From Sedimentisphaerales bacterium (lineage in GTDB: Bacteria > Planctomycetota > Phycisphaerae > Sedimentisphaerales > Anaerohalosphaeraceae): 64,000 nucleotides of DNA. The notes under the pieces were generated by a model that saw only the letters and a program-made list of their open reading frames with translations, made no database searches and was not told where the DNA came from. Below are positions 44,363 to 53,731 of the stretch, in pieces; the stretch's first letter is position 1; each line of letters begins with the position of its first letter. The DNA is taken from positions 1-64,000 of the forward strand of contig JAFGPC010000089.1 of assembly GCA_016926155.1 (NCBI GenBank). Direction: 5' to 3'. The position numbers and the translations under genes are program-made.

Positions 44363-45982
44363 TTATCCTTGATTTTGCTCTCCGATAGCATGGTTCGCCG
44401 TTGCGTTCAGACGCTCCCATGTTGTCGTCGCACGGTCGATCAGGCCAAGATTTTCCAGCACCACTTCAATATTTACCAGAGCATCGGGATCGGTGAATCC
44501 TCCCGTAAATTGCTGATCGAGTCGACATATTGCCTGTGCAAAGCGAGGTTTGTCGCAATACAGGATCGCGGTTTGATAGTGTAGATCCATTGTATTCGAA
44601 CCAAGATGCTCTATTCTGTAAAGGCGTTCTATGGCCTGTTGTTCCTGTCCTGTTTCGCAAAGGCACAGTGCCAGCTTACTCAAGGCCCGATGATGCGTCG
44701 CATTAATACGAAGAGCATTTTCAAAAGCCTCGATCGCTCGCTTGAAGTCCCCTACGACCAGCATCAGAATGCCGAATTTGTAATGAGCATCGGCACTTCG
44801 AGGAGACATGTTCATCTGTCTCTGGTGTGCCTTGATCACATCTTCAATCAGGACGACCTTGTCCGGCGGTTCATCGGATGAAATACCTGAATGTTCATCC
44901 AGAGCAGCCTGTAGATGCAGCGTGGCCGTTTCCGAAAATAAGAGGGTGCTGTTTTGCTGAATGGCACCGGCCAGTGACAAGGTACGATAGGTTTCTTCCG
45001 TTTGCCCGGCCAAATGTTGGGCTATCGCTAATCCTATATAGGCTTCCACAATTTCATCGTTGATTTCAACACCCCGGTTAAACTGCTCGGCGGCGAGGGC
45101 ATAACGATGAAGACGAAGATAATGGGTGCCCAGTTTGATTGTGGCTTCCAGATAATTGGGCTGGATACGCAGGGCTTTCTCATAATGAACGATCGCCTCC
45201 GAGGCCCGCCCGGCCCGACTCAAAATATCGGCCATTTTCACATACAAATCAGGCATAGGTCCGATTCGCCCCATCAGCCATTGCACATTTTCCAGGGCCT
45301 GTTCGAATTGGCCGGTTCCCATGAGTTCATCCATTTGTTCACTGTCACTGTCGTCATGGAAATTATCCGGATGCGAAACAATGGCCATATTGAAGGCGTC
45401 AATCGCCTTTTCATACTGTCGATCCTCTATATATAAATGTCCTAAAAGGACCATAGAAGGAATGTCCTCCGGATGTTCGGCAACGACGGCTTCATATTCA
45501 ATGATCGTCTTGTCCAATCGGCCCCGTTTGAAGTAGATCGCCGCCATACGTTGTCTTGGAAGCTGCAGATGGCCTTTGAATTTAATACAGTCCTGATAGA
45601 ATTCCAGAGCCTCGGCCTCATGACCGCATCGTTCATGGCAAAAACCCAATGTATAAAGAGCCATCGTATTGCTCGGCTGGCGAAGATAGACCGACTGAAG
45701 CTGTACAATCGCTTCCTGGGGTTGATTGCGGTGGAGGCAAATCGCCGCCGCCACCATGCGTCCAAAAACACAATCGGGATGCTCAAAGAGATGAAAATTC
45801 AGCTTCTCTTGTGCACGATCCAGTTTGCGATTGCCCAAAAGTTCGACAATCGTCTCAAATTCGTTCCCGATCCTTTCTTCCCTGAGTGGGCCGCGTTCCT
45901 GCAGAGCCGTCAACCAATGCCAGATCAAATCTGCTGTATCGACCGTGATCGCCCTACCAAAGATCTCCAGCAACTTACTCAT
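44363..45982 (-). CDS. TPR repeat protein
   Basis: 539 residues made of about twelve tetratricopeptide repeats, for example ALYTLGFCHERCGHEAEALE, MVLLGHLYIEDRQYEKAIDA, YVKMADILSRAGRASEAIVH and HYKFGILMLVVGDFKRAIEA. No signal peptide or membrane segment is seen, so it is likely a cytoplasmic scaffold. The N-terminal 60 residues lack clear repeats. It lies upstream of the topoisomerase gene. No partner is evident. Confidence 0.85.
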   Translation of the reverse strand: MSKLLEIFGRAITVDTADLIWHWLTALQERGPLREERIGNEFETIVELLGNRKLDRAQEKLNFHLFEHPDCVFGRMVAAAICLHRNQPQEAIVQLQSVYLRQPSNTMALYTLGFCHERCGHEAEALEFYQDCIKFKGHLQLPRQRMAAIYFKRGRLDKTIIEYEAVVAEHPEDIPSMVLLGHLYIEDRQYEKAIDAFNMAIVSHPDNFHDDSDSEQMDELMGTGQFEQALENVQWLMGRIGPMPDLYVKMADILSRAGRASEAIVHYEKALRIQPNYLEATIKLGTHYLRLHRYALAAEQFNRGVEINDEIVEAYIGLAIAQHLAGQTEETYRTLSLAGAIQQNSTLLFSETATLHLQAALDEHSGISSDEPPDKVVLIEDVIKAHQRQMNMSPRSADAHYKFGILMLVVGDFKRAIEAFENALRINATHHRALSKLALCLCETGQEQQAIERLYRIEHLGSNTMDLHYQTAILYCDKPRFAQAICRLDQQFTGGFTDPDALVNIEVVLENLGLIDRATTTWERLNATANHAIGEQNQG

Positions 45983-46227
45983 GAATACCCACTCTCAAAG
46001 ATTCAGATTACACCAATGCAGTGGGGTTATCGACAGTGCCTACAGACTTCTTAACCGTCTTTTAAGCAGGGAGAAAAATGTCCGGAAGTAACCCCGGATG
46101 AATGGATTAGTTGTGCTGGATGTAACGATTGTCCCATGTCCAACATAACAAACAATGGAATAAAGGGATTTGATCCCGCTGTGAAGTCGGGGAAATTGCG
46201 TCTCTTATGGGACGCCGAGAGTACAGG

Positions 46228-46698
46228 TCATTGTCTTGCTTTTTCCTGAATTTGCGATTCAATTTCGTTCAGATAGGCCAGTGTCCGCTCGAGTTTATCG
46301 GTCAGGTCTTTCAAACGCAGCATTGTTCGTACGCGGGTAGTCAGTTCCCACTTATTAACCGGCTTACTGAGAAAGTCGTCGGTGCCCGAATTAATCGCCC
46401 GCTCGATATCGCCAATCTCATTGAGCGCAGTGACCATAATCACCGGAATGTGCGAAGTATGCGGATCAGCCTTGATCCGGCGACATACTTCGAATCCGCT
46501 CATCCGCGGCATCATTACATCCAATAAAAGCAAATCCACCGGATGTTTATTGATGTACTCCAGCGCTTCCGGGCCATCCATTGCCGAAGCTGTTTCGCAT
46601 TCGACATCTTCAAGATAGGCTATCAGCAATTCCAGGTTCTGTTCGTTATCATCAACCACCAGCACGGTAGGCGGCGTATTTTCACTTTGCGCTGTCAT
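46228..46698 (-). CDS. Receiver-domain response regulator, single domain
   Basis: 156 residues. A CheY-like receiver with VLVVDDNEQN (acidic pair), phospho-acceptor Asp in LLLLDVMMPRMSGFE, Thr in VIMVTAL and Lys in FLSKPVNKWEL. A short coiled C-terminus (about 125-156, LKDLTDKLERTLAYLNEIES) replaces an output domain, in the style of PleD/HD-GYP-type receivers. GAGGAG lies upstream. No histidine kinase is adjacent; the nearest is in the hydrogenase operon at 59027. Confidence 0.92.
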   Translation of the reverse strand: MTAQSENTPPTVLVVDDNEQNLELLIAYLEDVECETASAMDGPEALEYINKHPVDLLLLDVMMPRMSGFEVCRRIKADPHTSHIPVIMVTALNEIGDIERAINSGTDDFLSKPVNKWELTTRVRTMLRLKDLTDKLERTLAYLNEIESQIQEKARQ

Positions 46699-46888
46699 GG
46701 CAATTCGTTCTCCTCAACAGGGATAAACACCGAATTTTATCGGTGACTGGCTTTTGTGTCAATCCTTGATTTGTGTTCATTTCGCCCTTCAAACGGCTAT
46801 TTTTCAGAAAAAACCCCTTGGAGTATTGAATAATCGCCTTTCTATTCCTATATTGATCCTTCCCAAATATTTCACGGAACAGAATCCA

Positions 46889-47581
46889 ATGAAACTAAAA
46901 CAGGAAGAAAATCACTGGGCCGTTATCTTCGACGTGGACGGGACGATGGTGGATAATTATCGATTTCACCAGGCTGCCTGGATCGAACTGGGGCGACGTC
47001 ATAACCTGCCCGTTACTCCCGAATATTATAAGGCCAACATTCATGCACGAAGCAATGATAAAAACGTTACCGCCCTCCTCGGTAACAAGGCTACGCCTGA
47101 ATGGATTCATAAATTAGGCGAAGAAAAAGAAGCTATTTATCGCGAGTTGTTCGGTCCGCATCTTCGGGAAATCCCAGGCCTGAACGCCCTTTTAAACGAA
47201 CTCAACGAGGCTGATATTCCCTGCGGCGCTGCCTCCAACTCCCCCAAAGCCAATGTCGATTTCGTTCTCGACGGCTTGGGGATTCGCTGTTATTTTCAGG
47301 CTATCACCACACGCTGCGATGTCACTATAGGCAAACCAGATCCTCAATTATTCACGATTACAGCCGACAAGTTGGGTGTTCCTGTCCAACAATGCATTAT
47401 TATGGAAGATTCCGCTTCCGGATTTCTGGCCGCTCGCAATGCCAACGCTCTCTATGTTGTCATTAGTGCCGGGGCCGATCCGGACGATCTTCCCCTGGCT
47501 ATCTCTGCCTCATTGATGGTTCGCAACTTTACAGAGCTTTCACTAGATAGACTTATCCGTTGTTTTCCCCAAATAAGCTGA
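46889..47581 (+). CDS. HAD superfamily phosphatase/beta-phosphoglucomutase-like
   Basis: 230 residues from ATG 46889. HAD motif I is FDVDGTMVDN (Asp nucleophile and Asp acid/base), motif II is ASNSPKANVDF, motif III Lys is in GKPDPQLF, and motif IV is IIMEDSASG. The helical cap (residues about 20-90) is of the subclass IA type found in beta-phosphoglucomutase and sugar-phosphate phosphatases. Choosing between mutase and phosphatase is not possible from sequence. It converges with a KdgK-like kinase gene. Confidence 0.82.
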   Translation: MKLKQEENHWAVIFDVDGTMVDNYRFHQAAWIELGRRHNLPVTPEYYKANIHARSNDKNVTALLGNKATPEWIHKLGEEKEAIYRELFGPHLREIPGLNALLNELNEADIPCGAASNSPKANVDFVLDGLGIRCYFQAITTRCDVTIGKPDPQLFTITADKLGVPVQQCIIMEDSASGFLAARNANALYVVISAGADPDDLPLAISASLMVRNFTELSLDRLIRCFPQIS

Positions 47582-47604
47582 CATAATAAACCATAGAATA
47601 GAAT

Positions 47605-48747
47605 TTATCGTGACGCTTTCACTCCCCTGCCGGAGGCACCTCGTTTTACCTCAGCCAAGAGGCGGTCTTCCTCAATCAGGGTCACATCCCCTGGTGTTTC
47701 CTGCACAAGAATGCCGTGCGCGGCTCCCCATTGTACGGCAGTAGAGAGGTCATGTCCTTTAAGGATCGCCGCCAGCACACCGGAGGTAAACGAATCCCCC
47801 CCGCCGGTTCGGTCACGGATAGGGATATTTTCCCGCAACGGGGCGACGTGAAAAACCTCGGATTTGACGTCATATAACACGGCCCCCCAACTGATCAAGT
47901 CGGCGTTATGTGCCCCCCGCCATTGGGTTCCGATCAGGCTCAGATTTGGAAAATCACCGGCAACCTGTTGCACGGTTTCCTTATAAGCTTGTAGCCACTC
48001 GGAAAACGGAGCATTTTTCGCGACTTTTGTTTCATAGCCCAGAGCATCGGACAGGTCCGAATCATTCCCCACCAGAAAGCCCAGATAGGGAGCGATTTTC
48101 TGGTTAATCTGCCTGGCTCGAGACTTGTCCGGCTCAACTTTCGAACGGTAGTTCAGGTCCGCTGTGACAAAGGTGCCCTGCTCATTGGCCGTTTGTACCG
48201 CTTCCAATGCCACCTCCCATGTTGTAGGTGAAATCAATGTAAAAATACCGCCTGTATTGAATACCCTTACACCCTCGGTAAACAGATCCATCCAGTTAAT
48301 ATCTCCCGGGCCGAGTTGGCGGATTGCACTGTTTCCGCGATAATAACAAGTATGGGAGGGGATCACTCCGCTTCCGTTATACGTAAAATTAACGCCATTA
48401 CAAAGTGTCCCCTTTTGATCGGTAGTTAATTTCGAGTCGTCGTTTTTCGTGTTGAACCATATAATCCGGCTCACATCCACTCCTGCTGTACGAAACTGAT
48501 TACGTATATTCCGTCCTACTTCATCATCCACCAGTACTGTCATTACGGCACTTCGGAGTCCGAAAGTGTGCGCCAAGCCGCAGGCCACATTCGTCTCACC
48601 GCCCCCCTGCGAAACACGAAACGTCATAGCTCGGGCGGTTGGCACATCCATCGGATCCAGTCGCAGCATAACCTCCCCCAGCGATATACCATCGTACCGA
48701 CACTGATCTGCCGATTTGATCTGTTTCCAGGTTACAATCTTAGCCAT
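47605..48747 (-). CDS. PfkB-family sugar kinase, 2-keto-3-deoxygluconate kinase-like
   Basis: 380 residues. Ribokinase/PfkB fold with the N-terminal SQGGGETNVACGLA motif and the C-terminal catalytic DRTGGGDSFTSGVLAA. The N-terminus GEVMLRLDP is typical of KdgK proteins, which make 2-keto-3-deoxy-6-phosphogluconate from uronic acid breakdown. AAGGAA lies upstream of the ATG. It is the last gene of the minus-strand run that starts at 53033. Confidence 0.83.
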   Translation of the reverse strand: MAKIVTWKQIKSADQCRYDGISLGEVMLRLDPMDVPTARAMTFRVSQGGGETNVACGLAHTFGLRSAVMTVLVDDEVGRNIRNQFRTAGVDVSRIIWFNTKNDDSKLTTDQKGTLCNGVNFTYNGSGVIPSHTCYYRGNSAIRQLGPGDINWMDLFTEGVRVFNTGGIFTLISPTTWEVALEAVQTANEQGTFVTADLNYRSKVEPDKSRARQINQKIAPYLGFLVGNDSDLSDALGYETKVAKNAPFSEWLQAYKETVQQVAGDFPNLSLIGTQWRGAHNADLISWGAVLYDVKSEVFHVAPLRENIPIRDRTGGGDSFTSGVLAAILKGHDLSTAVQWGAAHGILVQETPGDVTLIEEDRLLAEVKRGASGRGVKASR

Positions 48748-48790
48748 CGAAATTTTCCTTATTCATTGTAAATTATGGCTGTCGTTGGTT

Positions 48791-49726
48791 TTATATTGCC
48801 GGTCGGGAATTACTAAGGCATAAATCGACCAGTTCATCGATATTTGCCGTACCTACACACATTACGGTATCCGCCGCTCCCCAGTAGACCTTAATGCTCC
48901 CATCCTCCTCCGGCACGGCCCCGCAGCAGAATACTACATTATGCACGTAGCCTACGAGTTCCCACGGATCCCGCGGCGTAAGGATCCATCGGTCACTGAC
49001 ACCTAGGATGACAGCGGGATCATCCAGCTTCTGCAGGCATACACCCAGCCGATAGACACTGCCGTCCATTGTAGGAAAGACACCATGGTAGATGTTGAGC
49101 CAGCCTTTATCGGTCCGAATCGGCGGTGCACCGGGACCGATTTTCATCTCATCCCAGTGATACTGCACAGGCTTCATGATAACCCGTGAATCGCCCCAAT
49201 ATCGTAAATCCGGCGAATAACTGATCCAGATCGACCAGGGGCTGATATCCGAATGCGGTCGATCCAGCTTGACATACCGGCCGTCAATCTTCTCCGGAAA
49301 GAGGACCGTATTACGATAATCTGCCTGAGTGAGAAACGCAATCCGTTCGACCGTCTTAAAATCCGTCGTTCGTGCCAGTCCGATTCGTACGCCATGGCGT
49401 GAATAGGCACTATAGGTAATATAATATGCCCCTTCCAGCGGATTGATCCGGGCATCCTCTACACCGAACTCCTCATACTCGGCAAAAATACCCTCCGTAC
49501 TCGGGATCATAAACGGCTCCGGCCGAACCGTAAAATCGAAGCCATTTACACTATCGGCAATCCCCAGGATCGAGCGACCATTATCCCTGTGCGAGCGGAA
49601 GATCATCACGTATTTGCCGTCACGCTTAACTACACCTGCATTATGCACTGTCTCGACCTTATACGGCACATTTTCCCGCGTTAAAATCGGATTGCCTTTG
49701 TATCGCGTCACCAGTTCTTTTAGCAT
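48791..49726 (-). CDS. GH130-like glycoside phosphorylase (second copy)
   Basis: 311 residues from ATG 49726, where GGAGG sits 5 bases upstream. GH130 propeller signs are YKGNPILT, EEFGVEDARINPLEG, YYITYSAYSR, NTVLFPEKIDGRYVKLDRP, GPGAPPIRTDKGWLNIYHG and CCGAVPEEDG. Compared with the first copy it has the shorter N-terminus common to mannosyl-type phosphorylases. It is predicted to be cytoplasmic. The preceding gene is an aspartate/glutamate racemase-like protein and the following one a KdgK-like kinase. Confidence 0.88.
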   Translation of the reverse strand: MLKELVTRYKGNPILTRENVPYKVETVHNAGVVKRDGKYVMIFRSHRDNGRSILGIADSVNGFDFTVRPEPFMIPSTEGIFAEYEEFGVEDARINPLEGAYYITYSAYSRHGVRIGLARTTDFKTVERIAFLTQADYRNTVLFPEKIDGRYVKLDRPHSDISPWSIWISYSPDLRYWGDSRVIMKPVQYHWDEMKIGPGAPPIRTDKGWLNIYHGVFPTMDGSVYRLGVCLQKLDDPAVILGVSDRWILTPRDPWELVGYVHNVVFCCGAVPEEDGSIKVYWGAADTVMCVGTANIDELVDLCLSNSRPAI

Positions 49727-49754
49727 ATTAACCTCCATGTATTGGACGGGTATC

Positions 49755-50459
49755 TTATTGGAACGTCGGTTCGGTAGCAAATTTTACTGCTGTTTCAGCA
49801 TGAATGCGGGTTGAATCAAAGACCGGTACAGATAGTTTTATTCCTTCAAACAGGAGCATCAATTCCGTGCAGGCAAGGACAATCCCCTCAGCTCCGGCTG
49901 CTGCTAACGATTCGGTAATCTGACAACAACGTTGCTGTGACTCGGATACGACTTGAGCCTGACACAATTCATCATAGATCACATTATCGATAAACTGTCG
50001 CTCCTCTTTGCCAGGAAGAAGGGCCTGAATTCCATACGTATTTTTCAATCGATCCATGTAAAATCCATCCTCCATGACAAATTTTGAACCCAAAAGTCCG
50101 ACCGTTTTCAAATTTTTTGATTGTATCGCCCTGCCGGCGGCATCGACAATATGCAGAAAAGGTACATGGATTGCACTCTCGATCTGCTCGGCTATCTTGT
50201 GTACTGTATTACAGCAAAGCAGGATACACTCAGCCCCGGCCGCTTCCAATCGTTGGGCAAAATCAATAATCTGGGCAGAAATTTCATCCCATTGCCCTGC
50301 CTTCTGCAATCGTGCCATCGGATCGAGATTCACGGAATACAGAATAATTTGTGCCGAATTTCGACTGCCCAGTCGGTCATTCACACCCTCATTCAGCAGA
50401 CGGTAATACTCTGCCGTGGAAGGCCATCCCATCCCGCCAATCAAGCCGATCGTCTTCAT
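49755..50459 (-). CDS. Aspartate/glutamate racemase family protein
   Basis: 234 residues from ATG 50459, with AAGGA six bases upstream. The two catalytic cysteines lie in LLCCNTVHK and VLACTELM, and the N-terminus TIGLIGGMGWPST is the YgeA-like type. The family racemises aspartate or glutamate or related compounds. The start overlaps the stop of the upstream secreted propeller gene by 4 bases (ATGA). Its role among carbohydrate genes is unclear. Confidence 0.88.
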   Translation of the reverse strand: MKTIGLIGGMGWPSTAEYYRLLNEGVNDRLGSRNSAQIILYSVNLDPMARLQKAGQWDEISAQIIDFAQRLEAAGAECILLCCNTVHKIAEQIESAIHVPFLHIVDAAGRAIQSKNLKTVGLLGSKFVMEDGFYMDRLKNTYGIQALLPGKEERQFIDNVIYDELCQAQVVSESQQRCCQITESLAAAGAEGIVLACTELMLLFEGIKLSVPVFDSTRIHAETAVKFATEPTFQ

Positions 50460-51466
50460 TGTCTTTCCTTGTCCTTGCCCGACCATTCCCAAGTCTCCAG
50501 GTCCTTGCTCCAGGCGATCCCCAGAGAGGAGTAATTGTCGAAGTGGACACGTTCCGACTCCGGGCCGGAACCGTGAAAAAACATTAGGTATCTTCCAATA
50601 CGCTGATCATCAGTCAAATCCAGTACGGCCCCTGCCGTCAGTCGTCCTTTCGCCCATGGCCAATCGACCTGGCCCAGCGTAATCAGCCCCGTATCCCGCC
50701 AGTTTCGCAGGTCCGTGCTTCGTTTGACGCCAATTCCGTTGGACGGGCTATGGAACATCACATATTCATCGTCATCCACCAATACACAGACATTCTCACC
50801 CGCCCGTGCCTTGCCGAAATATATCCAGGTCTTCAGATCATATGAATAAGACATGCTTATACCGTTTTGTTTATAAAAACACCACCATTTGCCGGGCTGA
50901 TCCTTGTCCCGAAGAAGGTACGGATCGATCATTCGGCCCATTGACTCGACCGGCACATCCGGTCCTTTGACCCGTATCAGTTCCGGCTGTGACCAGTGGA
51001 CCAGGTCATCACTCCGCATCAGAAAAACCCGCGCGGTTGAATCACCGTAGTGGGGGATCTGTTCGACTATATAACCCGGCCTCGGATACGTCTGCAGGCA
51101 TAGTATCCACTGTCTTCCGAACCGGATCACATTGCCCGGGCTGCTGTAGTTCAATCGCTGGTCTTTGGGTGTCAGAAGACGTTTCTCGTTCCATCGCACC
51201 AGATCCCTACTGCTGCTGTGTGCTGTATATGAATAAATCCTGCCGTCCTCCTCGATTTGCACGTAGGTAAAAAACAGATGGAATACACCGTTATGATAAA
51301 GGACTGCGGGATCACGATAGGCCTGTTTTTCATCCCCTTGAAACAGGATTACCGAAGGAATTGCTTTTAAATCAATCTTTCCCTCCAATCCAGTCTGACT
51401 GGCTGCCGTTACGGGAAAGGCCAGGAAAAGGATTAAGAAAAATATACGAATATAAAAAGAAGTCAT
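50456..51466 (-). CDS. Secreted five-bladed beta-propeller glycosidase-like (GH43/GH32-like)
   Basis: 336 residues with signal peptide (1-22). Propeller strands include YRDPAVLYHNGVFHLFFTYV (Asp in the RDPAV motif), SSPGNVIRFGRQWILCLQTYP, SMGRMIDPYLLRDKDQPGK and LMFFHGSG. The RDP and MIDPYLL motifs are typical of clan GH-F/J propellers (GH43, GH32, GH68, GH117). It overlaps the stop of the GT4 gene (ATGA) and the start of the racemase gene (ATGA). The substrate is unknown. Confidence 0.75.
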   Translation of the reverse strand: MTSFYIRIFFLILFLAFPVTAASQTGLEGKIDLKAIPSVILFQGDEKQAYRDPAVLYHNGVFHLFFTYVQIEEDGRIYSYTAHSSSRDLVRWNEKRLLTPKDQRLNYSSPGNVIRFGRQWILCLQTYPRPGYIVEQIPHYGDSTARVFLMRSDDLVHWSQPELIRVKGPDVPVESMGRMIDPYLLRDKDQPGKWWCFYKQNGISMSYSYDLKTWIYFGKARAGENVCVLVDDDEYVMFHSPSNGIGVKRSTDLRNWRDTGLITLGQVDWPWAKGRLTAGAVLDLTDDQRIGRYLMFFHGSGPESERVHFDNYSSLGIAWSKDLETWEWSGKDKERQ

Positions 51467-52536
51467 TTCCTATTCCTCGCAGCTTCTCTTCGAAAAATTT
51501 CTTGATATACCTTTTCATAACCAGAAACCATATAGTCAATCGTAAAATTCTCTTCCACTCGCCGGCGGCAATCGGCTCGGGAAAGGGTCTCGATCCGCCC
51601 TACTGCTTCTATGGCCTCACGGACGTCCTTGACCAGAAAGCCTGTTACTCCATCTTCAATCACTTCCCTGCATGAACCAAGATCCATCGCGATCACGGGA
51701 ACACCAGCCGCCATCGCTTCGGCCATCACCAGGCCGAACCGCTCGGGGATCGTATTCAAATGCAGCGCTGCAAACGCTTTAGCCAGCAGCGCATCACGCT
51801 GTGGCGGATCGACCGGGCCGATATAATGGATTTGCCTTTCATCGATATGAGGCCCAACCTGTGTATCAAAGTATTCCTGATCCTGTATGATCCCGGCAAT
51901 AATCAATTCCTTTCCGCATCGCTGGGCTGTCTCAATCGCAAGATGCACGCCCTTGTCAGGGTGGATTCGACCCAGAAACACAAGCTTATCCCCCCGCTTC
52001 TCTCGAAATGTCAAATTAGTCAAGTCGATGCCGTTGTAGACCGTTGCCAGATACGGCAGTTCGGGATCGCGATCGGAATCACTGATCGATACGAAATAGC
52101 TGTCCTTTTTATACTTTCGATAAACGGCCCGAATCTTGTCGGAGGAAAAGCCGTGAATTGTCGTCAGCATCGGAGTATTGATCAGTCGAGAAAATGCCAG
52201 AGGAATAAAATCATAATTATTATGGATAAGGTCAAATTCTCCCGCTCGTTCCATCACCTCCGAGATATGCAGGATTTCAGCCACCTTCGGATCGAGACTT
52301 TTGTCCTCTTCGTATCCCTGTTCGATTACAGCATGCAGTTTTCCTGTGGTCACCGAGTCAGCCGTTGCAAACAGTGTTACATCCCAGCCCCGTGCTGTTA
52401 ATCCTTCGGCAATATTGCTGGCAACTGTCTCCCATGCACCGTATGCCCTTGGCGGCGTTCGCCATGCCACCGGTGATAACACGGCGATTCGCTTGTCTGC
52501 TTTTATCTCCTTCATATCGGCTTGTATTTCTTTCAA
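51463..52536 (-). CDS. Glycosyltransferase family 4
   Basis: About 357 residues if it starts at TTG 52536, which overlaps the upstream stop by 4 bases (TTGA) and has GGAG upstream. ATG 52515 is the alternative. GT-B fold with PRAYGAWETVA, FDLIHNNYDF, LVFLGRIHPDKGVHLAIE and the GT4 acidic block PERFGLVMAEAMAAGVPVIA. The N-terminus repeats itself (KEIQADM, KEIKADK). It probably makes a cytoplasmic or membrane glycan. Coupled to the LOR-type and propeller genes. Confidence 0.87.
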   Translation of the reverse strand: MKEIQADMKEIKADKRIAVLSPVAWRTPPRAYGAWETVASNIAEGLTARGWDVTLFATADSVTTGKLHAVIEQGYEEDKSLDPKVAEILHISEVMERAGEFDLIHNNYDFIPLAFSRLINTPMLTTIHGFSSDKIRAVYRKYKKDSYFVSISDSDRDPELPYLATVYNGIDLTNLTFREKRGDKLVFLGRIHPDKGVHLAIETAQRCGKELIIAGIIQDQEYFDTQVGPHIDERQIHYIGPVDPPQRDALLAKAFAALHLNTIPERFGLVMAEAMAAGVPVIAMDLGSCREVIEDGVTGFLVKDVREAIEAVGRIETLSRADCRRRVEENFTIDYMVSGYEKVYQEIFRREAARNRK

Positions 52537-53033
52537 TCCCCCACTCCACCATGCCTGTCATCATGGCAGATCATATCGATAGCCACAGTTGTCGCCAAGA
52601 GGATCACATCATCCTGTCCGTCGGCAATATCCACTCCATACGTGTCCGACCAGGAAAACCATTTCCTCGATACCGCCGCGATTGTCGAACCTTCACGGGT
52701 GAAAACATATTCATGATCGGTAAAATTACCCTGAACGTCAAAATCCATCGGCCCGGGCACATCGACAATAAACTTGCTCCGAAAAAATGCCAGTAGTTTC
52801 TTCTTAATAATTGCGTAAAGCTGCCCCTCCCGATACACCTCATAGGTCGGTCTCCAAGCCAGCAGTTTTTGCCGAATAAAGGCCAGTTCACTGCCCGTCA
52901 TATCCTGAAACGAAAGCTTATGTCCGATACTGAAAGCCTTGCCGTCAACAAAAAAACAATCCCGCCCTTCGGCATCCTTGATGATAAAATCATCCCCCCA
53001 TGATAACATCTTTTGTTTCATGACATAACGCAC
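52533..53033 (-). CDS. LURP-one-related (LOR/tubby-like) protein
   Basis: 166 residues. A tubby-like beta-barrel family recognised by DDFIIKDAEGRDCFFVDGKA, SFQDMTGSELAFIRQKLL, YEVYREGQLYAIIKKKL and FDVQGNFTDHEYVFTREG. Such proteins bind membranes or phosphoinositides in eukaryotes; the bacterial role is unknown. The start is GTG 53033 with GGAGG seven bases upstream; ATG 53021 is possible. It is the first gene of a coupled run on the minus strand. Confidence 0.8.
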   Translation of the reverse strand: MRYVMKQKMLSWGDDFIIKDAEGRDCFFVDGKAFSIGHKLSFQDMTGSELAFIRQKLLAWRPTYEVYREGQLYAIIKKKLLAFFRSKFIVDVPGPMDFDVQGNFTDHEYVFTREGSTIAAVSRKWFSWSDTYGVDIADGQDDVILLATTVAIDMICHDDRHGGVGD

Positions 53034-53063
53034 TCCATTTCCTCCCTGCTAAAAAAATTGGGT

Positions 53064-53669
53064 TCATAATTGCCCTAATTTTTTGGCCCACTCCAAAGCG
53101 AAATTCTCAGCGAAACCTTCCCGCATTTTCTGCTTACTGTGTATAAAATCATTGATATGACCGATTTCATGAAGCAATAGATGATAAAGATAATACCTGC
53201 GGATTATTTTATGTGTCCACTGAAGAGTCCAGGCCCCATTTTCATTGCTCCAACAGTCACACCATGGATTCATGTGCTTAATGATTCGAGCGGGAGGCTT
53301 TTCAGGCCAAATCATTTTAAGGTTTTTAGGGAATGAATTGAGAATAATGCATTGGAATCTTCTCCATGCCTCAATTATTAATTTCTCATCTGTTTTAGGA
53401 GTTCGTCGTAACACTATTGCTCGTATGTCTTGAGTAAGACTTTCCGGCAACCTATTAATTACCGATAAAATTTGATTGGATGAACAGGGATGAAAATAAT
53501 TTTTGGATGGATTCTCTGTAATGATTCTAAGTGAATCTGTTTCGTTAGACAGTTTTTGCCATGTGTTTTGAGGAAATAATCGCGACCACTTTTCAGATGG
53601 CTTCCCATTCCAGACTCTACCACCCTGAGTAAGACCAATTTTTTTACTTCTCCGTATTGGTGATCTCAT
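53064..53669 (-). CDS. HExxH zinc-metalloprotease-like protein
   Basis: 201 residues without signal peptide. The C-terminal zincin motif is LLLHEIGHINDF, with a later Glu in REGFAENFALE about 20 residues on, as in gluzincins. The N-terminal 150 residues are not recognised, apart from a Trp/Cys-rich patch (HMNPWCDCWSNENG). Base composition here is more AT-rich than in neighbouring genes. It sits 30 bases upstream of the LOR gene. It may be an orphan peptidase. Confidence 0.65.
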   Translation of the reverse strand: MRSPIRRSKKIGLTQGGRVWNGKPSEKWSRLFPQNTWQKLSNETDSLRIITENPSKNYFHPCSSNQILSVINRLPESLTQDIRAIVLRRTPKTDEKLIIEAWRRFQCIILNSFPKNLKMIWPEKPPARIIKHMNPWCDCWSNENGAWTLQWTHKIIRRYYLYHLLLHEIGHINDFIHSKQKMREGFAENFALEWAKKLGQL

Positions 53670-53731
53670 CTTGCCCCAGTATTACAATGCCACATATAAC
53701 CAGCAGAGAAACTATCTCGTTCGAACAGATA

